This document shows, in pieces, positions 1-11,255 of a stretch of 64,000 nucleotides of DNA. The translations under genes and the position numbers were made by a program. This stretch comes from Mikania micrantha (Eukaryota > Streptophyta > Magnoliopsida > Asterales > Asteraceae), in assembly GCA_009363875.1 (NCBI GenBank), contig CM018695.1, positions 15,534,755-15,598,754 on the forward strand, written 5' to 3'. Every line of letters begins with the position of its first letter. Positions within the stretch are counted from its first letter, which is position 1. A model generated the notes under the pieces. The model was not told the origin of the DNA, made no database searches, and saw only the letters and a list, made by a program, of their open reading frames with translations.

Positions 1-1328
1 ATCATCTATCATCATTTCGACTGGAAAAGTTACTAAAAATAGTAACTAGGCGAAATATGACCACAATCACATGCCAAATCAATTTCTAAGTATTATAATC
101 ATCTTATCATCATCCTATTAGCAAATCCATATGCATGCATGTTCACAATCTCATCATCATCATCAAGTTGTAACTAAAAAGTTACTAAAATTAGCAAGTG
201 TCATCAAAAATCCATTTCAACAAGATCTAATCATGCAATAACCTTCTAACATCATCCATAAACACATTTGAATATCCAAAATCATTTTATAAGTCATGGA
301 TCATACATGCATGGCATTATTTCATCACTTTATTTACAAATTATGCTTTTCATACATACACATCATCATGAATCATCATGAAACTTCATCTAAACATCAT
401 AGATCATCAACAATCACATAAATAACAATAAACCCATATTCAAACATCACAAACTTCGTGCATGTGCATCTCATGCACTTGCATGTGCGATCTAGTGTGT
501 GTATGTGCGATTAAAGGTGGTTTTAAGCTACAAGGACCACGAGACTACCTTCTAATGCTTCTTGAATCCCTGATATGATGCTCAATCAGCTCCTTGGACC
601 CCTGGTTCGTTGGAATTGACAAGCACAAGAAGAAGGTGGTGATCTTCAAGCTTAGAGGTTCCTCTTCCTTGAGTTCTCTAAGTTTCCAAGCTCCTAGGTG
701 GTCTCCAATGGCTTCCAGAGCTCAATCAAGGTGTTTTACAGAATATAAGGTCGGGATATGGAGTGTTAAACCGAAGGCAATCAGTGCAAATGGTAGAATA
801 GGCATCATTGTCTTGGTTTTATAAAGATTTGGCATCTGGATGTCGTCGCGTACCGCCGAGAGAGTCCAAGATCCTCTCAGCGTACCGCGATGGATTTCGG
901 GATTCAAAATCCCCCGCCCACCCATCGCGTACCGCCATGGGCATCTCCAGGGTCCTTAGCGTACCACGACGGGTCCTGGAAGAGCCCAATAGGCCCCATT
1001 TCAATGGTTTGATCCGTTCTTTGCCGTTTTCACGCTTACGGACTATCATTCGACCTCGTTTGAACTCCCAAGTTCAATGTTTGAGCATTTGTAAGGTTTG
1101 TAGTGTTTTTTTACACGATGTGCTAAACGTTCACCAACGTTCGTGTTTCCTTAGACACATGTGTGCGTGTTGCGATAAATCACTGAATTATCGTGTTTGT
1201 GTCAGTGTTCGTACTGTCATGCCACATGTCACACTAAATTTAACTAATTCTAGTTCCACGTGTACAAATGCCAATTAAATAAACATTTAATAAAATAGAA
1301 GCTGACCTAAAATTTACGGGGTGTCACA
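1..1328 (-). repeat. 3' LTR of Ty3/Gypsy element (left end outside window)
   Basis: On the minus strand the LTR begins TGTGACACCCC, with its first base at 1328, immediately after a purine-rich tract and the end of the pol remains. The other end, expected to be CA on the minus strand, is not seen before base 1, so the LTR is cut by the window edge or longer than 1.3 kb. The stretch has no credible gene. Short open frames at 590-1280 lack any recognised domain and look like chance in this GC-richer part of the LTR. Confidence 0.75.
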
Positions 1329-1341
1329 TCATCCCCTTGTT
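1329..1341 (-). other. Polypurine tract of Ty3 element
   Basis: On the minus strand AACAAGGGGATGA sits directly before the TGTGACACC start of the 3' LTR and about 20 bases after the pol stop. Position and composition fit the plus-strand primer of an LTR retrotransposon. Confidence 0.75.
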
Positions 1342-1363
1342 AGAAAGAATTTCGTCCCGAAAT

Positions 1364-1774
1364 TCAGCTTGCGTTGCCAGTGTTTGCCTGTTCCGCGAAC
1401 AGGTGTGGGTATTTCTTTTTCATTTGATCTTCACGCTCCCACGTGAATTCTGGTCCGCGTCGCGAATTCCATCGCACTTTCACAATCTGTATTTTGCTGA
1501 GTTTAAGCTTCTTGATTTCCCGGTCCATAATATCCACCGGTTCCTCAACGAAGTTTAATTGTTCGTCGATCTGTATCTCCTCAAGAGGTATGACAAGCGT
1601 TTCATCAGATAAGCATTTCTTGAGGTTTGAGATGTGGAATATGTTGTGTACACTGCTCAGATCACTTGGCAGGTTTAGCTCATAGGCCACCGGGCCTATT
1701 CGTTTGGTGATCTCAAAGGGTCCGATGTAACGAGGGTTCAACTTACCTCGTTTGCCAAACCGAATAACTCCCTT
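1364..1774 (-). pseudogene. Integrase C-terminus and chromodomain (Ty3 pol, part)
   Basis: The piece opens with the GPFEI/VAYELNLP region typical of the integrase C-terminal barrel and the VHNIFHISNLKK segment. It ends with a chromodomain-like stretch (EEPVDIMDRE, then VKVRWNSR, then FTWEREDQMKKKYPHLF). Family knowledge: such chromodomains guide insertion into heterochromatin. It is in frame with the integrase piece and separated from it only by the TGA at 1775-1777, where a tryptophan codon is usual. The natural stop lies about 20 bases from the PPT. Confidence 0.88.
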
Positions 1775-1777
1775 TCA

Positions 1778-2758
1778 GGGCGAGACCTTGAGCAACACTC
1801 TGTCTCCCACCTGGAATTCCAACGGTTTGCGTCGTTTGTCAACGTAGCTTTTATGTCTGTCTCGAGCTGCTGCCATTCGTTTGCTTATCTGCACGATTTT
1901 CTCGGTTGTTTCGTACACAAGCTCGGGGCTAGTTAGCTGGCTTTCTCCAACTTCCGCCCAGCAGATGGGTGATCGGCACTTACGTCCGTAAGGTGCTTCG
2001 AATGGTGCAACTTGTATGCTGGTTTGGTAGCTGTTGCTATACGAGAATTCAGCCAATGGCAGATGATTCTCCCAGCTACTGCCAAAATCAATAACACATG
2101 CGCAAAGCATGTCTTCTAATGTTTGTATGGTCCGTTCGCTCTGCCCATCAGTTTGTGGGTGGTAAGCGGTACTCATATCCAATATCGTGCCTAGTGCCTT
2201 ATGCAAGGACTTCCAGAAATGCGACGTAAATCGACTGTCACGGTCTGAGATAATCGAGATTGGCACTCCATGTCGAGTGACCACTTCCTTCAGATAGATC
2301 TGAGTCAGTTTATCCAGTTTGTCGGTCTCCTTGATGGGTAGAAAGTGTGCAGACTTCGTTAGTCGGTCTACGATAACCCAGATTGTATCGCAACCACTTG
2401 TCATCTTAGGCAGTTTAGTTATGAAGTCCATGGAAATTTGCTCCCATTTCCACATTGGTATCTCGGGTTGTTGAAGTAGACCTGATGGCTTCTGGTACTC
2501 AACTTTGACTTTTGAGCACGTCAGACACTTAACTACGTAAGTTGCTATTTCGGCTTTCATGTTCGGCCACCAGTAAGTCGTCTTCAGATCATGGTACATC
2601 TTGTCGAAACCCAGATGTACCGAATACCGACTCTTATGTGCTTCGTCCATCACCACGTTTCTCAGTCCTCCGTGGTGTGGAATCCAGATTTGATCCATAA
2701 CATAGTATGCTCCTTCGGTCTTCACCTCCATGTGCTTGTCCATGCCACGCAAGGATTC
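1778..2758 (-). pseudogene. Integrase (Ty3 pol, part)
   Basis: This encodes the integrase zinc-binding and catalytic domains. Seen: the H-H-C-C region ending VVKCLTCSKVK, the first catalytic Asp in MDFITKLP, the second in ISDRDSRFTSHFW, and the catalytic Glu region after AYHPQTDGQSERTIQTLED. It joins 3' cDNA ends to target DNA. It is bounded by in-frame stops at 2759-2761 (TAG) and 1775-1777 (TGA), both one mutation away from a sense codon, so it was once continuous with its neighbours. Confidence 0.92.
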
Positions 2759-3364
2759 CTAGGTGAGGTTTTCGACCTTCAGAGCTTCCTGTTGAGCGTT
2801 TCGGATCTGTTGTGGCAACTCAGAATGAATTGTGAGTTGTAGTGCACGCACGCGTTTTGTTGTTTCCTTCCGGCTCAACGCGTCGGCCACTACGTTCGCC
2901 TTACCAGGGTGGTACTTGATGGCGCAATCATAATCGCCAATGAGTTCAACCCATCTTCGTTGTCTTATGTTCAGCTCTTTCGGATCGAATATGTGTTGTA
3001 AGCTCTTATGATCGGTGATGATGATACACTTTGTGCCGTATAAGTAGTGTCGCCAAATTTTCATGGCAAACACCACGGCTCCTAGCTCGAGATAGTGAGT
3101 TGTATAGTTCTTCTCATGCACCTTCAGCTGTTGTGATGCGTATGCTATAACTTTCTCGCGTTGCATTAGCACGCAACCGAGTCCTTGTTTCGAGGCGTCG
3201 CAATACACCACGAAGTCATCACATCCTTCTGGCAAGGATAGGATTGGTGCAGTACATAAGTTCTGCTTTAACAAGTTAAAAGCAGTCTCTTGTTTCTCTC
3301 CCCAGTCAAACTTCTTGTCTACGTTAGTGACTGAGCGATTTTTGAAAATCCCTCGATGAATCAT
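2759..3364 (-). pseudogene. RNase H domain (Ty3 pol, part)
   Basis: Homology begins at FDWGEKQETAF, the RT/RNase H connection. The RNase H active-site residues are visible: Asp in VVYCDASKQGLG, Glu in HYLELGAVVFA and Asp in IITDHKSLQHI. The domain ends in KANVVADALSRK. It is frameshifted relative to the protease-RT piece, the change lying between about 3300 and 3345. The methionine at 3364 is an artefact of the shifted frame rather than a real start. Confidence 0.9.
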
Positions 3365-3423
3365 CGGTAGTACCCTGCCAATCCTAGGAATTGTTGCACC
3401 TCAGTTGGAGTCTTGGGTGCTTC

Positions 3424-4827
3424 TCAGTTCTTAATGGCTTCAATCTTGGTCGGGTCTACGTGTATTCCCTTCTCATTAACCACATGTCCAAGAAATTGGA
3501 CTTCGCGAGTCCAAAAATCACATTTGGAAAACTTCACGTACAGCTGTTCATTCTTCAGCAATTCCAAGACAAGCCCTAGATGTTCAGCATGTTCTTCCTG
3601 ATTCTTAGAGTAGATCAGGATATCGTCAATGAACACTATTACAAATTTGTCGAGATAGGGTTTGCACACTCTATTCATGAGATCCATGAATACAGCTGGT
3701 GTGTTGGTCAATCCAAAGGGCATAAACAGAAATTCGTAGTGTCCGTATCGGGTTCTAAAGGCAGTCTTAGGAATATCGTCTTCTTGTATCCTTAGTTGAT
3801 GGTAACCCGATCTTAAATCGATCTTCGAATAGTAGCTTGACCCTTGTAACTGATAAAACAAGTCGTCTATTCGTGGTAATGGGTATCGATTCTTGATCGT
3901 CACTTTGTTCAGCTCCCTGTAGTCGATACACATACGGAATGATCCGTCTTTCTTCTTCACGAATAAGACCGGTGCTCCCCAGGGTGAGAAGCTCGGTCTG
4001 ATGAATCCCTTGTCTAACAGTTCTTGCAGCTGGTTAGACAATTCTTGCATCTCTGTCGGTGCTAATCTGTATGGTGCTTTGGCAATTGGTGCTGCTCCGG
4101 GAGTGAGGTCTATCTGGAACTCGATCTGTCGTTTCGGTGGTAGTCCAGGTAAGTCCTCAGGAAATACTTCAGGAAAATCACGGACTACAGCGATGTCCTC
4201 GATCTTCTTTTCCTGCTTCGGTTGTTCGGCGATAAGGGCTAGTATCGCAGAGTACCCTTTCTGCAGGTACTTGTTCGCCTTCATGCAAGATATGATGTTC
4301 AAGGGTATCCCTCGTCGTTCTCCCTGAATTGAGATATGTTCTCCACTCGGTAACGTTACTCGTACGATTTTCTCGTTGCATACGATCTCAGCTTGGTTTG
4401 CTGATAGCCAATCCATTCCAACGACCACATCGAAGCTCCCGAGAGTTACCGGCATCAAGTCGATTTCGAGCTTGTGATCCGCCAAAACCATGACGCATCC
4501 TCGAAAGACGTGTTGCGTTTCAATCAGTTTGTCATCAGCTAACTCTAGGGTATACTTATAGTCTAGTGGTGTTGGGATAATATCAAACAATTTGCTAAAC
4601 TCACTATATATAAAGCTCCTATCGGCACCGGTATCAAATAATATACTAGCATAGACATTATTTAAAAGGAACGTACCGGTTATGATGTTCGGGTCATCCT
4701 TCGCTTCCCCTGAGCCTATCACGAAGGCTCTACCCTTAGCTGCTCCACCTCCAACTTTCTTTAATTGCGGACAATCCCTCAGCATGTGACCCGGTTTACC
4801 ACATTCGTAACACCCCTTGAGAGTGTT
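3424..4827 (-). pseudogene. CCHC knuckle, aspartic protease and reverse transcriptase (Ty3 gag-pol, part)
   Basis: From the 5' side: a CX2CX4HX4C knuckle (CYECGKPGHMLRDC), a protease with the active-site motif LFDTGADRSF, then reverse transcriptase with the LLDKGFIRPS, KKDGSFRMCIDYRELN, PFGLTNTPAVF and IVFIDDILIYSK blocks. The catalytic FIDD is intact. The piece stops at a TGA (3424-3426) where a tryptophan codon is usual. The same frame runs on for 20 codons to a second TGA (3361-3363) where an arginine codon is expected. No single-base gaps are seen inside the piece. Confidence 0.92.
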
Positions 4828-4830
4828 CTA

Positions 4831-5042
4831 GGTGTTGTTGTTGTTCATGTTGTGGTTGGGGTTGTTGTTATTGGGTAGCTTAGACCTGCAGTCTTTGGCC
4901 ATGTGGCCATGTCACCCTGTCGCCCGCACTTCAGACAACGGTACCTCTCACATTGTCCAAAGTGGTGATAAGAACACCGGTTGTACAGAGGGTATTTCCC
5001 CTGGTATACACAACAGTCGTCGCACAGATCTTTCGGTAACAA
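4831..5042 (-). pseudogene. Gag zinc-knuckle region remnant with 8-bp duplication
   Basis: A cysteine-rich tract (CSYHHFGQC, then CLKCGRQGD) matches the tandem knuckles found upstream of protease in these elements. The second knuckle is broken by a direct 8-bp duplication (tggccatg at 4896-4903 and 4904-4911) that shifts the frame before its last cysteine. Beyond about 5042 homology to gag is lost. Confidence 0.7.
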
Positions 5043-5442
5043 AGATCAAACGACTAAGAACCGAATGGGAAAAGACAAATGAATGAGAATCATCACAACG
5101 AAACTTATAAACGACTGTGAGGATACAAATATTTAATAACAATCAGATATCATTTCGTAAATGTTAAGTCGATAGCGTATTCGTGTGTGTGACGATTCAC
5201 ACGAATATATCTGTTAGTTTAATATTTTAAGTGATGTCTGGTAAATAGAAAAGCAAATCATAAGGTTAAACTGACGTCGTGTTAGTATAGTAAGCGCTCT
5301 CAACGAATATGCGTGTAAATTGCATTTTCTGACAAACGATAAAAAATAAATGTTTCTAAACCTTAAAATAACAGAAAGAAATAAAAATGATATTTATTAG
5401 GATCATAACCAATCGAGACAAAACGTGTGTAAAGACGCGGAC

Positions 5443-5450
5443 TATAAAAA
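5443..5450 (+). promoter_or_regulatory. TATA box of LTR promoter
   Basis: TATAAAAA is followed 35-50 bases later by a run of CT dinucleotides (about 5486-5535) and an A-rich leader, the usual look of a plant LTR transcription start. Confidence 0.5.
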
Positions 5451-5849
5451 CCCTTTTTCCTTCCTCCTCATTTTCAGCTCATTTTCTCCTCTCTCTCTCT
5501 CACACACACACTTGAATCGTCACACTCTCTCTCTACTATCTCTCTAAAACCCTAACACATAACCTAAGCAAACCATCACCAAATTTGGTGTTCTTGGTGT
5601 CAAAACGACCCTCTCAATGAGTTAAACAAGGAAGTACAACAAATCCGAGCTTAGAACGACAAGAATTGAGGTAAAACTGAGTTCAAATGTACGGGTTTTA
5701 GGGTTTTCATTAAACCGAAAGTGGTGGAACTTGGAACCGGTTTTAATTGCTTCAAATCTCGAATGAATTTCATGAAAATAGGTTCCTCACACTTGGATTT
5801 AGAGGAAATAAAGATTTAAGAGTTGGACGTAGGCCGGATGAACTGAATT

Positions 5850-6330
5850 CACTAGTATTGATGGATGAATCATGAAGATGGGATAGTATCGACGGGACTG
5901 TGGAATAGTAGCACCAAACCATCGAACTTATTAGGTTCGATGGCCGCCTCAACCCTCTAACTCATCGATACTGGTAGTATCGACAGATCCAAGGATAACC
6001 AAGCTGGACTCCATCGATATTACTAAGGTCGAAGTGCTAGGCGTCGATATTAAGCTTTGGTTTATATTGGTAGTATCGACCAGGGGTGGGCTGCATGTTC
6101 TAAGTCTTAGTCGATATTGTGACCATCGATACCGCTTTAAAACCATCGATATTAATACATTAATGTTATACAAGTATAATGAACCACAATTAAAGCAATG
6201 TTAAACGGGATTGAGCTAAGGGGATCGAATTAAAGGTGGTAGTGTTGGGAATGGGTCATTAGGGTTTTTCTCGTGTGTTAAGCGATTTTGAAGCTCATAG
6301 ATGCTATCATATGCTATCGATATTAACATG
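5850..6330. repeat. Dispersed short repeat built on atcgata
   Basis: About ten copies of catcgata / tagtatcgac occur at irregular 25-70 bp spacing, in both orientations (for example near 5965, 6013, 6047, 6070, 6109, 6125, 6145). They sit just downstream of the LTR promoter and have no coding explanation. Confidence 0.5.
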
Positions 6331-7472
6331 TTAGTTCAACTTAATTATAGTTTCTAATCACAAGGTAAACAGGAACGAATTTAATAATCGAAAGCAATAG
6401 AAATGAATGTAGGAATCGGTTTTTGGGAGACTTGAGTACAAGTGATACTAAGTATTTTAAATATGACATTTTTCACTAAGAATGTATGAGTGGATAAAAC
6501 TCTTTTGTAATGTAGGAAACTAGTAAAAATCAATGTGAAAGGATTTTGTTTAAACTTAATTAATTGGTTTTAAATTAATAACAAAGGCTTTTGAAAACGG
6601 TGTTGTAAAATAAACTTAATCTTTTTATAAAATAATTTTTAAGAATAATGAAGTTTATTTTATTAACTTAAACGCATGTCTTTTTTTTAAATGACAATGT
6701 AATAAGAGCATTTAGGACAAAATCTAGTAACACACTAAAGAGTAACAGATTATTTAGGTTAGAAAACTTAATCTAAATACTTAGTCCTAAACACAACAAC
6801 TAAACAAATGCAATACTTACAATATAAAATTATAACCAATGAAAACAAGTGCTGAAGATATTCAAATTACAACAAACGAATGCACGCATTCTTAAAATAA
6901 ATCAATCCATCACAACACATGTGAGTTCATTACTTCTTTTCTAATCAATATGATTTATAACTACGGAGCTGAGAAGCATGCTTTATATTTTATTATAATT
7001 ATAAATTGTGTGTGATGCTTTCCAAGGTATTATGTCATGTATCAATGATCACCTAGTGTATTTCTGGGTGTTCTTATAGTTATTTCTTATCAAACCTAAA
7101 ATAGTTTTCTAACACCTATTATGTTAGACCAAGTTATTTCCACGTGAATACATTTTAAGTACCTATCAAGAAAAATTTCATAATGGAATGTCTAGGAATA
7201 TCAAAGATAACATGTGCGGACGAAACAAGAACAAAACAAGACAAAACAAGAAGTCCTACTTCCCAAGGAGTCCTGGCTAGACTTGTTGGTAATAGGCCAC
7301 AAGCGTGATGATATTTCCAGAATTCACTAAGTTAGTCTATATTTCGTTTGAAATCAAGACATTCAAACTTCAATAATTATTACCTATGTATGAATTGTTT
7401 TAAATAGTTTCAAACGGGTTTATGGGTAAATATATATTTTTTGAACAGTAAATTTTTTCGAGCTTTGTCCAC

Positions 7473-7684
7473 TATGGGCCTAGAACCCTCAACCTATTTT
7501 AGGGGAGGACACTTTAACACACCTTGGTACCATTAGGACAAATGCCCTTTGGTTTATGGGTAAATATTTGAATGACAAGATTTGTGATAAAACTTGGAAC
7601 ATGCCAAACACTTGTGAATGATAATTGGGAGAACTTATAACATAATGTAAATTGAGAGAACTTGTGACATAAATTGATTACTAG
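7473..7684 (+). repeat. Direct repeat, copy 1 (partner 8864-9075)
   Basis: About 210 bp starting tatgggcctagaaccctcaa and ending with an aaattgatta tail. By eye it is about 90% identical to 8864-9075. It lies inside the LTR, while its partner lies beyond the primer site. On the minus strand its first part reads like a Pol III B box (GGTTCTAGGCC). Confidence 0.8.
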
Positions 7685-8511
7685 GTGAGTTCACAGACCT
7701 CTTTTTTCTATTTTCTACATTTGGGGGAGAAAACATTGCATACAAGCTATTTTTGAACAAAAAACATATTTTGCTACATATGGACATGCTTTATTACTAT
7801 ATGTATATGTGTGGCACACATCACAACTAAAGTCCTCACAAACACACCTCGAACCGTTAGTAGCGCGGGGCGCCTAGCGTGGTAATCTTGGATAGTACTA
7901 TTTGGGTGTGACAAACCCCTCTGTTGCGCACCTGGGAGGCCACCCCGACTGAGAGTCGGAACAGAGCAAAATTGACCAAACACATTTGCCATTGTCTTGT
8001 GTGATGGACATGGCGGGAGGCATGCAGTCAGTTTTGAAGCAACATATAATATAACTGTATTGACTAGCTATCAATCGATAATGCATTGTAACGATATGTA
8101 ATCCTGCAACATTGACTTTAAACATTTATTATTTACTGCTGATACTAAACCTATGCTCTCACCAACCAATGTGTTGACATTTTACTCGCATGTTTTCTCG
8201 GGTAACTAAGGCACGCACACAAGGACTAGGATGCTAGGATGGAATCTCATGCATCTGCTTAAGTGTCTTAGACTATTAAAAACATTTATTATTTGTTTTT
8301 TTATGTAATGTTAAACAACTTAAACCGCTTCCGCACCGTTTGAATTTGTAAAGTTTTGAAGACATTTTTAACTTAGCTTCCGCAACTCTGTTTTACAAAA
8401 CTGTTTTATCCAAGTTATTGGATGTGCGTATGCAATCAGACATGTAGGTCTCACAATTGTGACCGGAGATGCGATCCTGTAGGCTGCCGCGAAGGCCATG
8501 GTGCGATAGAT

Positions 8512-8523
8512 TGGTATCAGAGC
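8512..8523 (+). other. Primer-binding site, initiator tRNA-Met type
   Basis: TGGTATCAGAGC is the complement of the 3' end of plant initiator tRNA-Met. It lies 3 bases after the LTR end, as in Ty3 and Copia elements. No gag or pol follows: a MITE begins 46 bases later and then a repeat of LTR sequence, so the element interior is lost. Confidence 0.85.
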
Positions 8524-8568
8524 CCTGGTTACTGTGAATTCAGGAGGACACCTTTAACACTATGGGAC

Positions 8569-8863
8569 TATGGGTGTTCATCGGGTCGGATAACGAGTTT
8601 TTCGAATCGGGTTATTCAGATTAGAAAATTTTTGTCGCTATCCAAAACCCGACGTGACCGGAATCTCAAAATATATTATCCGACCCGAAAAACCCGAAAA
8701 AACTAGTTTTTACATATCCGAAACCCGACCCGAATCTAAAAAATATTATCCGACCCGAACAACCCGAATAACCGGAAATAGATTTCGGATTAGGTTTTTT
8801 CGGGTTTCGAATACGATTCAAATTTCGAATTTTTTCGAGTTTCGGATATTTTGAACACCCCTA
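8569..8863. mobile_element. Non-autonomous hAT-type MITE, 295 bp
   Basis: The terminal inverted repeats are TATGGGTGTTCA on the left and the complement of TAGGGGTGTTCA on the right. The flanks carry a perfect 8-bp target duplication, tatgggac (8561-8568 and 8864-8871). The 8-bp duplication and TA(G)GGGTGTTCA-like ends are hAT characters. The interior is rich in short cccgaa/cgggt repeats and has no gene. Confidence 0.9.
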
Positions 8864-9075
8864 TATGGGACTAGAACCCTCAACTTATTTTAGAGAGGAC
8901 ACCTTTAACACACCTTGGTACCATTACGACAAATACCCTTTGGTTTATAGGTATATATTTGAATGACAAGATTTTTGATAAAACTTGGAACATGCCAAAT
9001 ACTTTTGAATGAAAATTGTGAGAACTTATAACATAATGTAAATTGAGAGAACTTATGACATAAATTGATTGCTAG
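8864..9075 (+). repeat. Direct repeat, copy 2 (partner 7473-7684)
   Basis: This is the second copy of the 210-bp segment, here abutting the hAT MITE and beginning with its right-hand target duplication. Confidence 0.8.
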
Positions 9076-10179
9076 TAAGATTGTCGGTATTATATCACTG
9101 TATTCATGTGTCAAATGTAAATTCCATTGCGTTAAGCCCCTTTTATATCGTTTACCATTAAGTAGCAGAGGCTAAGCCGACAGTAACGTGGTGGTACCAT
9201 AAGTTTGACAAACTTCCGGCGAGTGAGGTCGGTACGTTATGCGTATTGTGAATGACATTTGGCCGGTATCGTATGACCAGTAACAGGGCGGCAACAGTCA
9301 AGTTTGGTAAACGGTCACATGGGTGATATTAATAAGACAGACACTGTTAGTAATTCTAACACATCTGATTTGTAGACTGGCAAGACTGAGTCGACTGATA
9401 TCACTCATGTCGTTAGTTAGTGACAAATCGTTGTGAAGACAAGTGATTACATGGGATAACAAATGAATAGGTATAAATTGGAGGCATTGTGGTTTGACTT
9501 GGTGTTAACCACAATATGCTCCCATTTATACTTTATTCATCAATTTGGGAGAATATATAAAATTAGTTGACTGTCACTTCTAAAATTTAGGAGTGATTAA
9601 CAGTAAACTCTAAAATTTGGAAATACAAGTAATGATTAAGATTGAATAAGATCTTTTATCCTTAAAATATTAAGGACTACCATTACTTATGTTATGGTAG
9701 TACATACCTTAATAAACATTATTTCTATATAGCGTGTGTAAACAAAGTACATACGCAAAACATTTTTCCAAATCAAATGAACAAATGAACTCATCAACCT
9801 AGTGTTGACTTGTTTTTGCATGATTCTTCTCAGGTGACGAACAGGTTAGTCACCAAAAGCAGGAGATTGGCTAGGTGGCATATTAGGAGGACCTAGTAGA
9901 TTTTGTGCATTTGCGTAGGAACAACATATGATTAAGTACATTTTGCAGATCCGCTACTGCTCAAGACAGATTTATATCATATGTCTTTTGTTAGATTGCA
10001 GGGTTAAATTATTGAACTCGAACTAATGTAATTTAAGTTTGTAATTCTTAATGCATGTATGTTTAGTTTTCTCAATTATATACCATGTGCTATGTATTCA
10101 ATCTCATCACACCGATACGATCGCGCCCCAGAACCTTTTCGCCCGATTGGAAAGTCGATCCAGCCCGCCGCCCAGAGGT
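9076..10179. other. No gene seen; LTR-like remains
   Basis: No coding sequence is supported. At 9790-9834 the conserved CTCA(C/T)CAAC...GTTGACTT...TTCTCAGG module of the local LTR families is present, so this is probably an old LTR fragment. A short GC-rich piece at 10107-10175 is unidentified. Confidence 0.5.
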
Positions 10180-10700
10180 ATGACATGCACTAAGTATCCC
10201 TCCTGAGGAGTGCGTTCGCAAGAATGAAACTCAAAGAAATTGTCGGGTGCCCACACAAGCGGTGAAGCATAAGGTTTAATTCGATGCAAAACAAAGAACC
10301 TTACCAGGGCTTGACATGTCGCGAATCCTCTTGAAAGAGAGGAGTGCCTTCGAGAACACAGACACAGGTGGCACATGGTTGTCATCAGCTCATGCCATAA
10401 GGTGTTGTGTTAAGTCCCGCAATAAGCGCAACCCTCATGTATAGTTGCCATCATTGAGTTTCGAACCCTGAACAGATTGCCGGTGATAAGCCGGAGGAAG
10501 TTGAGGATGACGTCAAGTCATCATGCCATTTTTGCCCTCAGGGACACATGTGCTACAATGCCCCGAACAAAGGGTTGCGATCCCACAAGGGTGAGCTAAC
10601 TCCAAAAATACGTCCTCAGTTCGGATTGCACGCTGCAACTCGCCTGCATGAAGCAAGAATCGCTAGTAATTGTCGGTCAACCATACGACGGTGAATAACG
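10180..10700 (+). pseudogene. rrn16: Plastid 16S rRNA fragment (NUPT)
   Basis: The sequence follows the 3' half of chloroplast 16S rRNA. Recognisable stretches include taagtatccctcctgagga, gcttgacatgtcgcgaatcc, atgacgtcaagtcatcatgc and agaatcgctagtaattg. Most differences from the plastid consensus I recall are G to A or C to T, as expected for an old, methylated nuclear insertion. It cannot be a working rRNA gene: it is partial, and the conserved GC-rich helices are eroded. Confidence 0.93.
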
Positions 10701-10928
10701 TTTTACAGTTCCCTTTCACAAAATTCCCAACTAATAGTAAAATTATCAACCACTCAGAATGCTTGATTATTAGACCATGATATTTGATTCGGCAAATACC
10801 TCATTATTGTATACTCTTTCATATATATGGCGCAACCCAATTCTTTTTTTTTATAGAAATACCTAAACCCAAAGTTTCATGTTCTGTTTTGAATTAAAGA
10901 CGTTAAAAATAATGAATCGACGTCGACT

Positions 10929-10981
10929 ATAACCCCTAGTCTTCCTAGCTAACGATGCATGTTCGATTCCTGCTACCCGCT
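10929..10981 (+). pseudogene. trnG-UCC: Plastid trnG-UCC exon 2 (NUPT)
   Basis: aacccctagtcttcctagct and gttcgattcctgctacccgc match the second exon of the intron-containing plastid tRNA-Gly(UCC), with a few transitions. It lies about 200 bp upstream of trnR-UCU, the normal plastid neighbour, so the two came in as one fragment. Confidence 0.85.
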
Positions 10982-11185
10982 ATTTATCCTTATATATTTA
11001 GTCTATTATCTCACTATATTTCTCTTAAATACTCTAATAGACTCTAATTAGTACATCATTCTTGATTAAACATACAATTCAAAAAAAATTATTACATAAA
11101 TCCCACTATATTCTTATTTTTATTTTATTTCTTTTTTTTCAAATAAAATATCAGAAAGTAAAAATACTCATAAATCACAATAAAA

Positions 11186-11255
11186 GCATCATTGTCTAAT
11201 GGATAAGACAAAGTCTTCTAAACCTTTAGTATAGGTTCAAATCCGGCTGGACACA
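11186..11255 (+). pseudogene. trnR-UCU: Plastid trnR-UCU (NUPT)
   Basis: attgtctaatggataagaca, cttctaaacctttagtatag and gttcaaatccggctggacac follow plastid tRNA-Arg(UCU), including the UCU anticodon context cttctaa. The acceptor stem is mismatched (gcatc against ggacac), and a base is missing near the anticodon stem, so this is a relic. Confidence 0.88.

Larger units (their letters stand above)
1..5060 (-). mobile_element. Decayed Ty3/Gypsy chromovirus (Del/Tekay-like), 5'-truncated
   Basis: Read on the minus strand, the order is zinc knuckles, protease, reverse transcriptase, RNase H, integrase, chromodomain, PPT, LTR. This is the Ty3/Gypsy order, and the C-terminal chromodomain points to a Del/Tekay-type chromovirus. 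Most of gag, the primer site and the 5' LTR are missing. Recognisable coding stops near 5040, where sequence related to another LTR family begins. The reading frame carries in-frame stops at 4828-4830, 3424-3426, 3361-3363, 2759-2761 and 1775-1777, a frameshift near 3300-3345 and an 8-bp duplication at 4896-4911, so this copy cannot make its proteins. Confidence 0.9.
5060..8508 (+). repeat. LTR (or composite of LTR pieces) preceding a primer-binding site, plus strand
   Basis: The right end lies two bases before the primer-binding site and reads gtgcgata, close to the expected ...CA. A TATA box (5443-5450) followed by a CT-rich leader looks like the U3/R promoter. The part around 5180-5215 is similar, in reverse orientation, to 32163-32205, so the same LTR family recurs. 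The conserved CTCACCAAC module is at 8158-8202. The left end is not defined: no clear TG terminus or target duplication was found near 5040. No protein-coding sequence is recognised in the 3.4 kb. Confidence 0.55.

Noticed and set aside
594..1278. Open frames of 70-156 codons on both strands in the first LTR
   Set aside because: They overlap each other in several frames, have no domain and lie inside an LTR; chance frames in GC-richer DNA.
10107..10385. 92-codon minus-strand frame over the 16S fragment
   Set aside because: It is the antisense shadow of a decayed plastid rRNA gene.
10180..10700. Bacterial contamination as the source of the 16S-like sequence
   Set aside because: The details match plastid 16S, it is heavily decayed, and trnG-trnR and petD of plastid type lie beside it.
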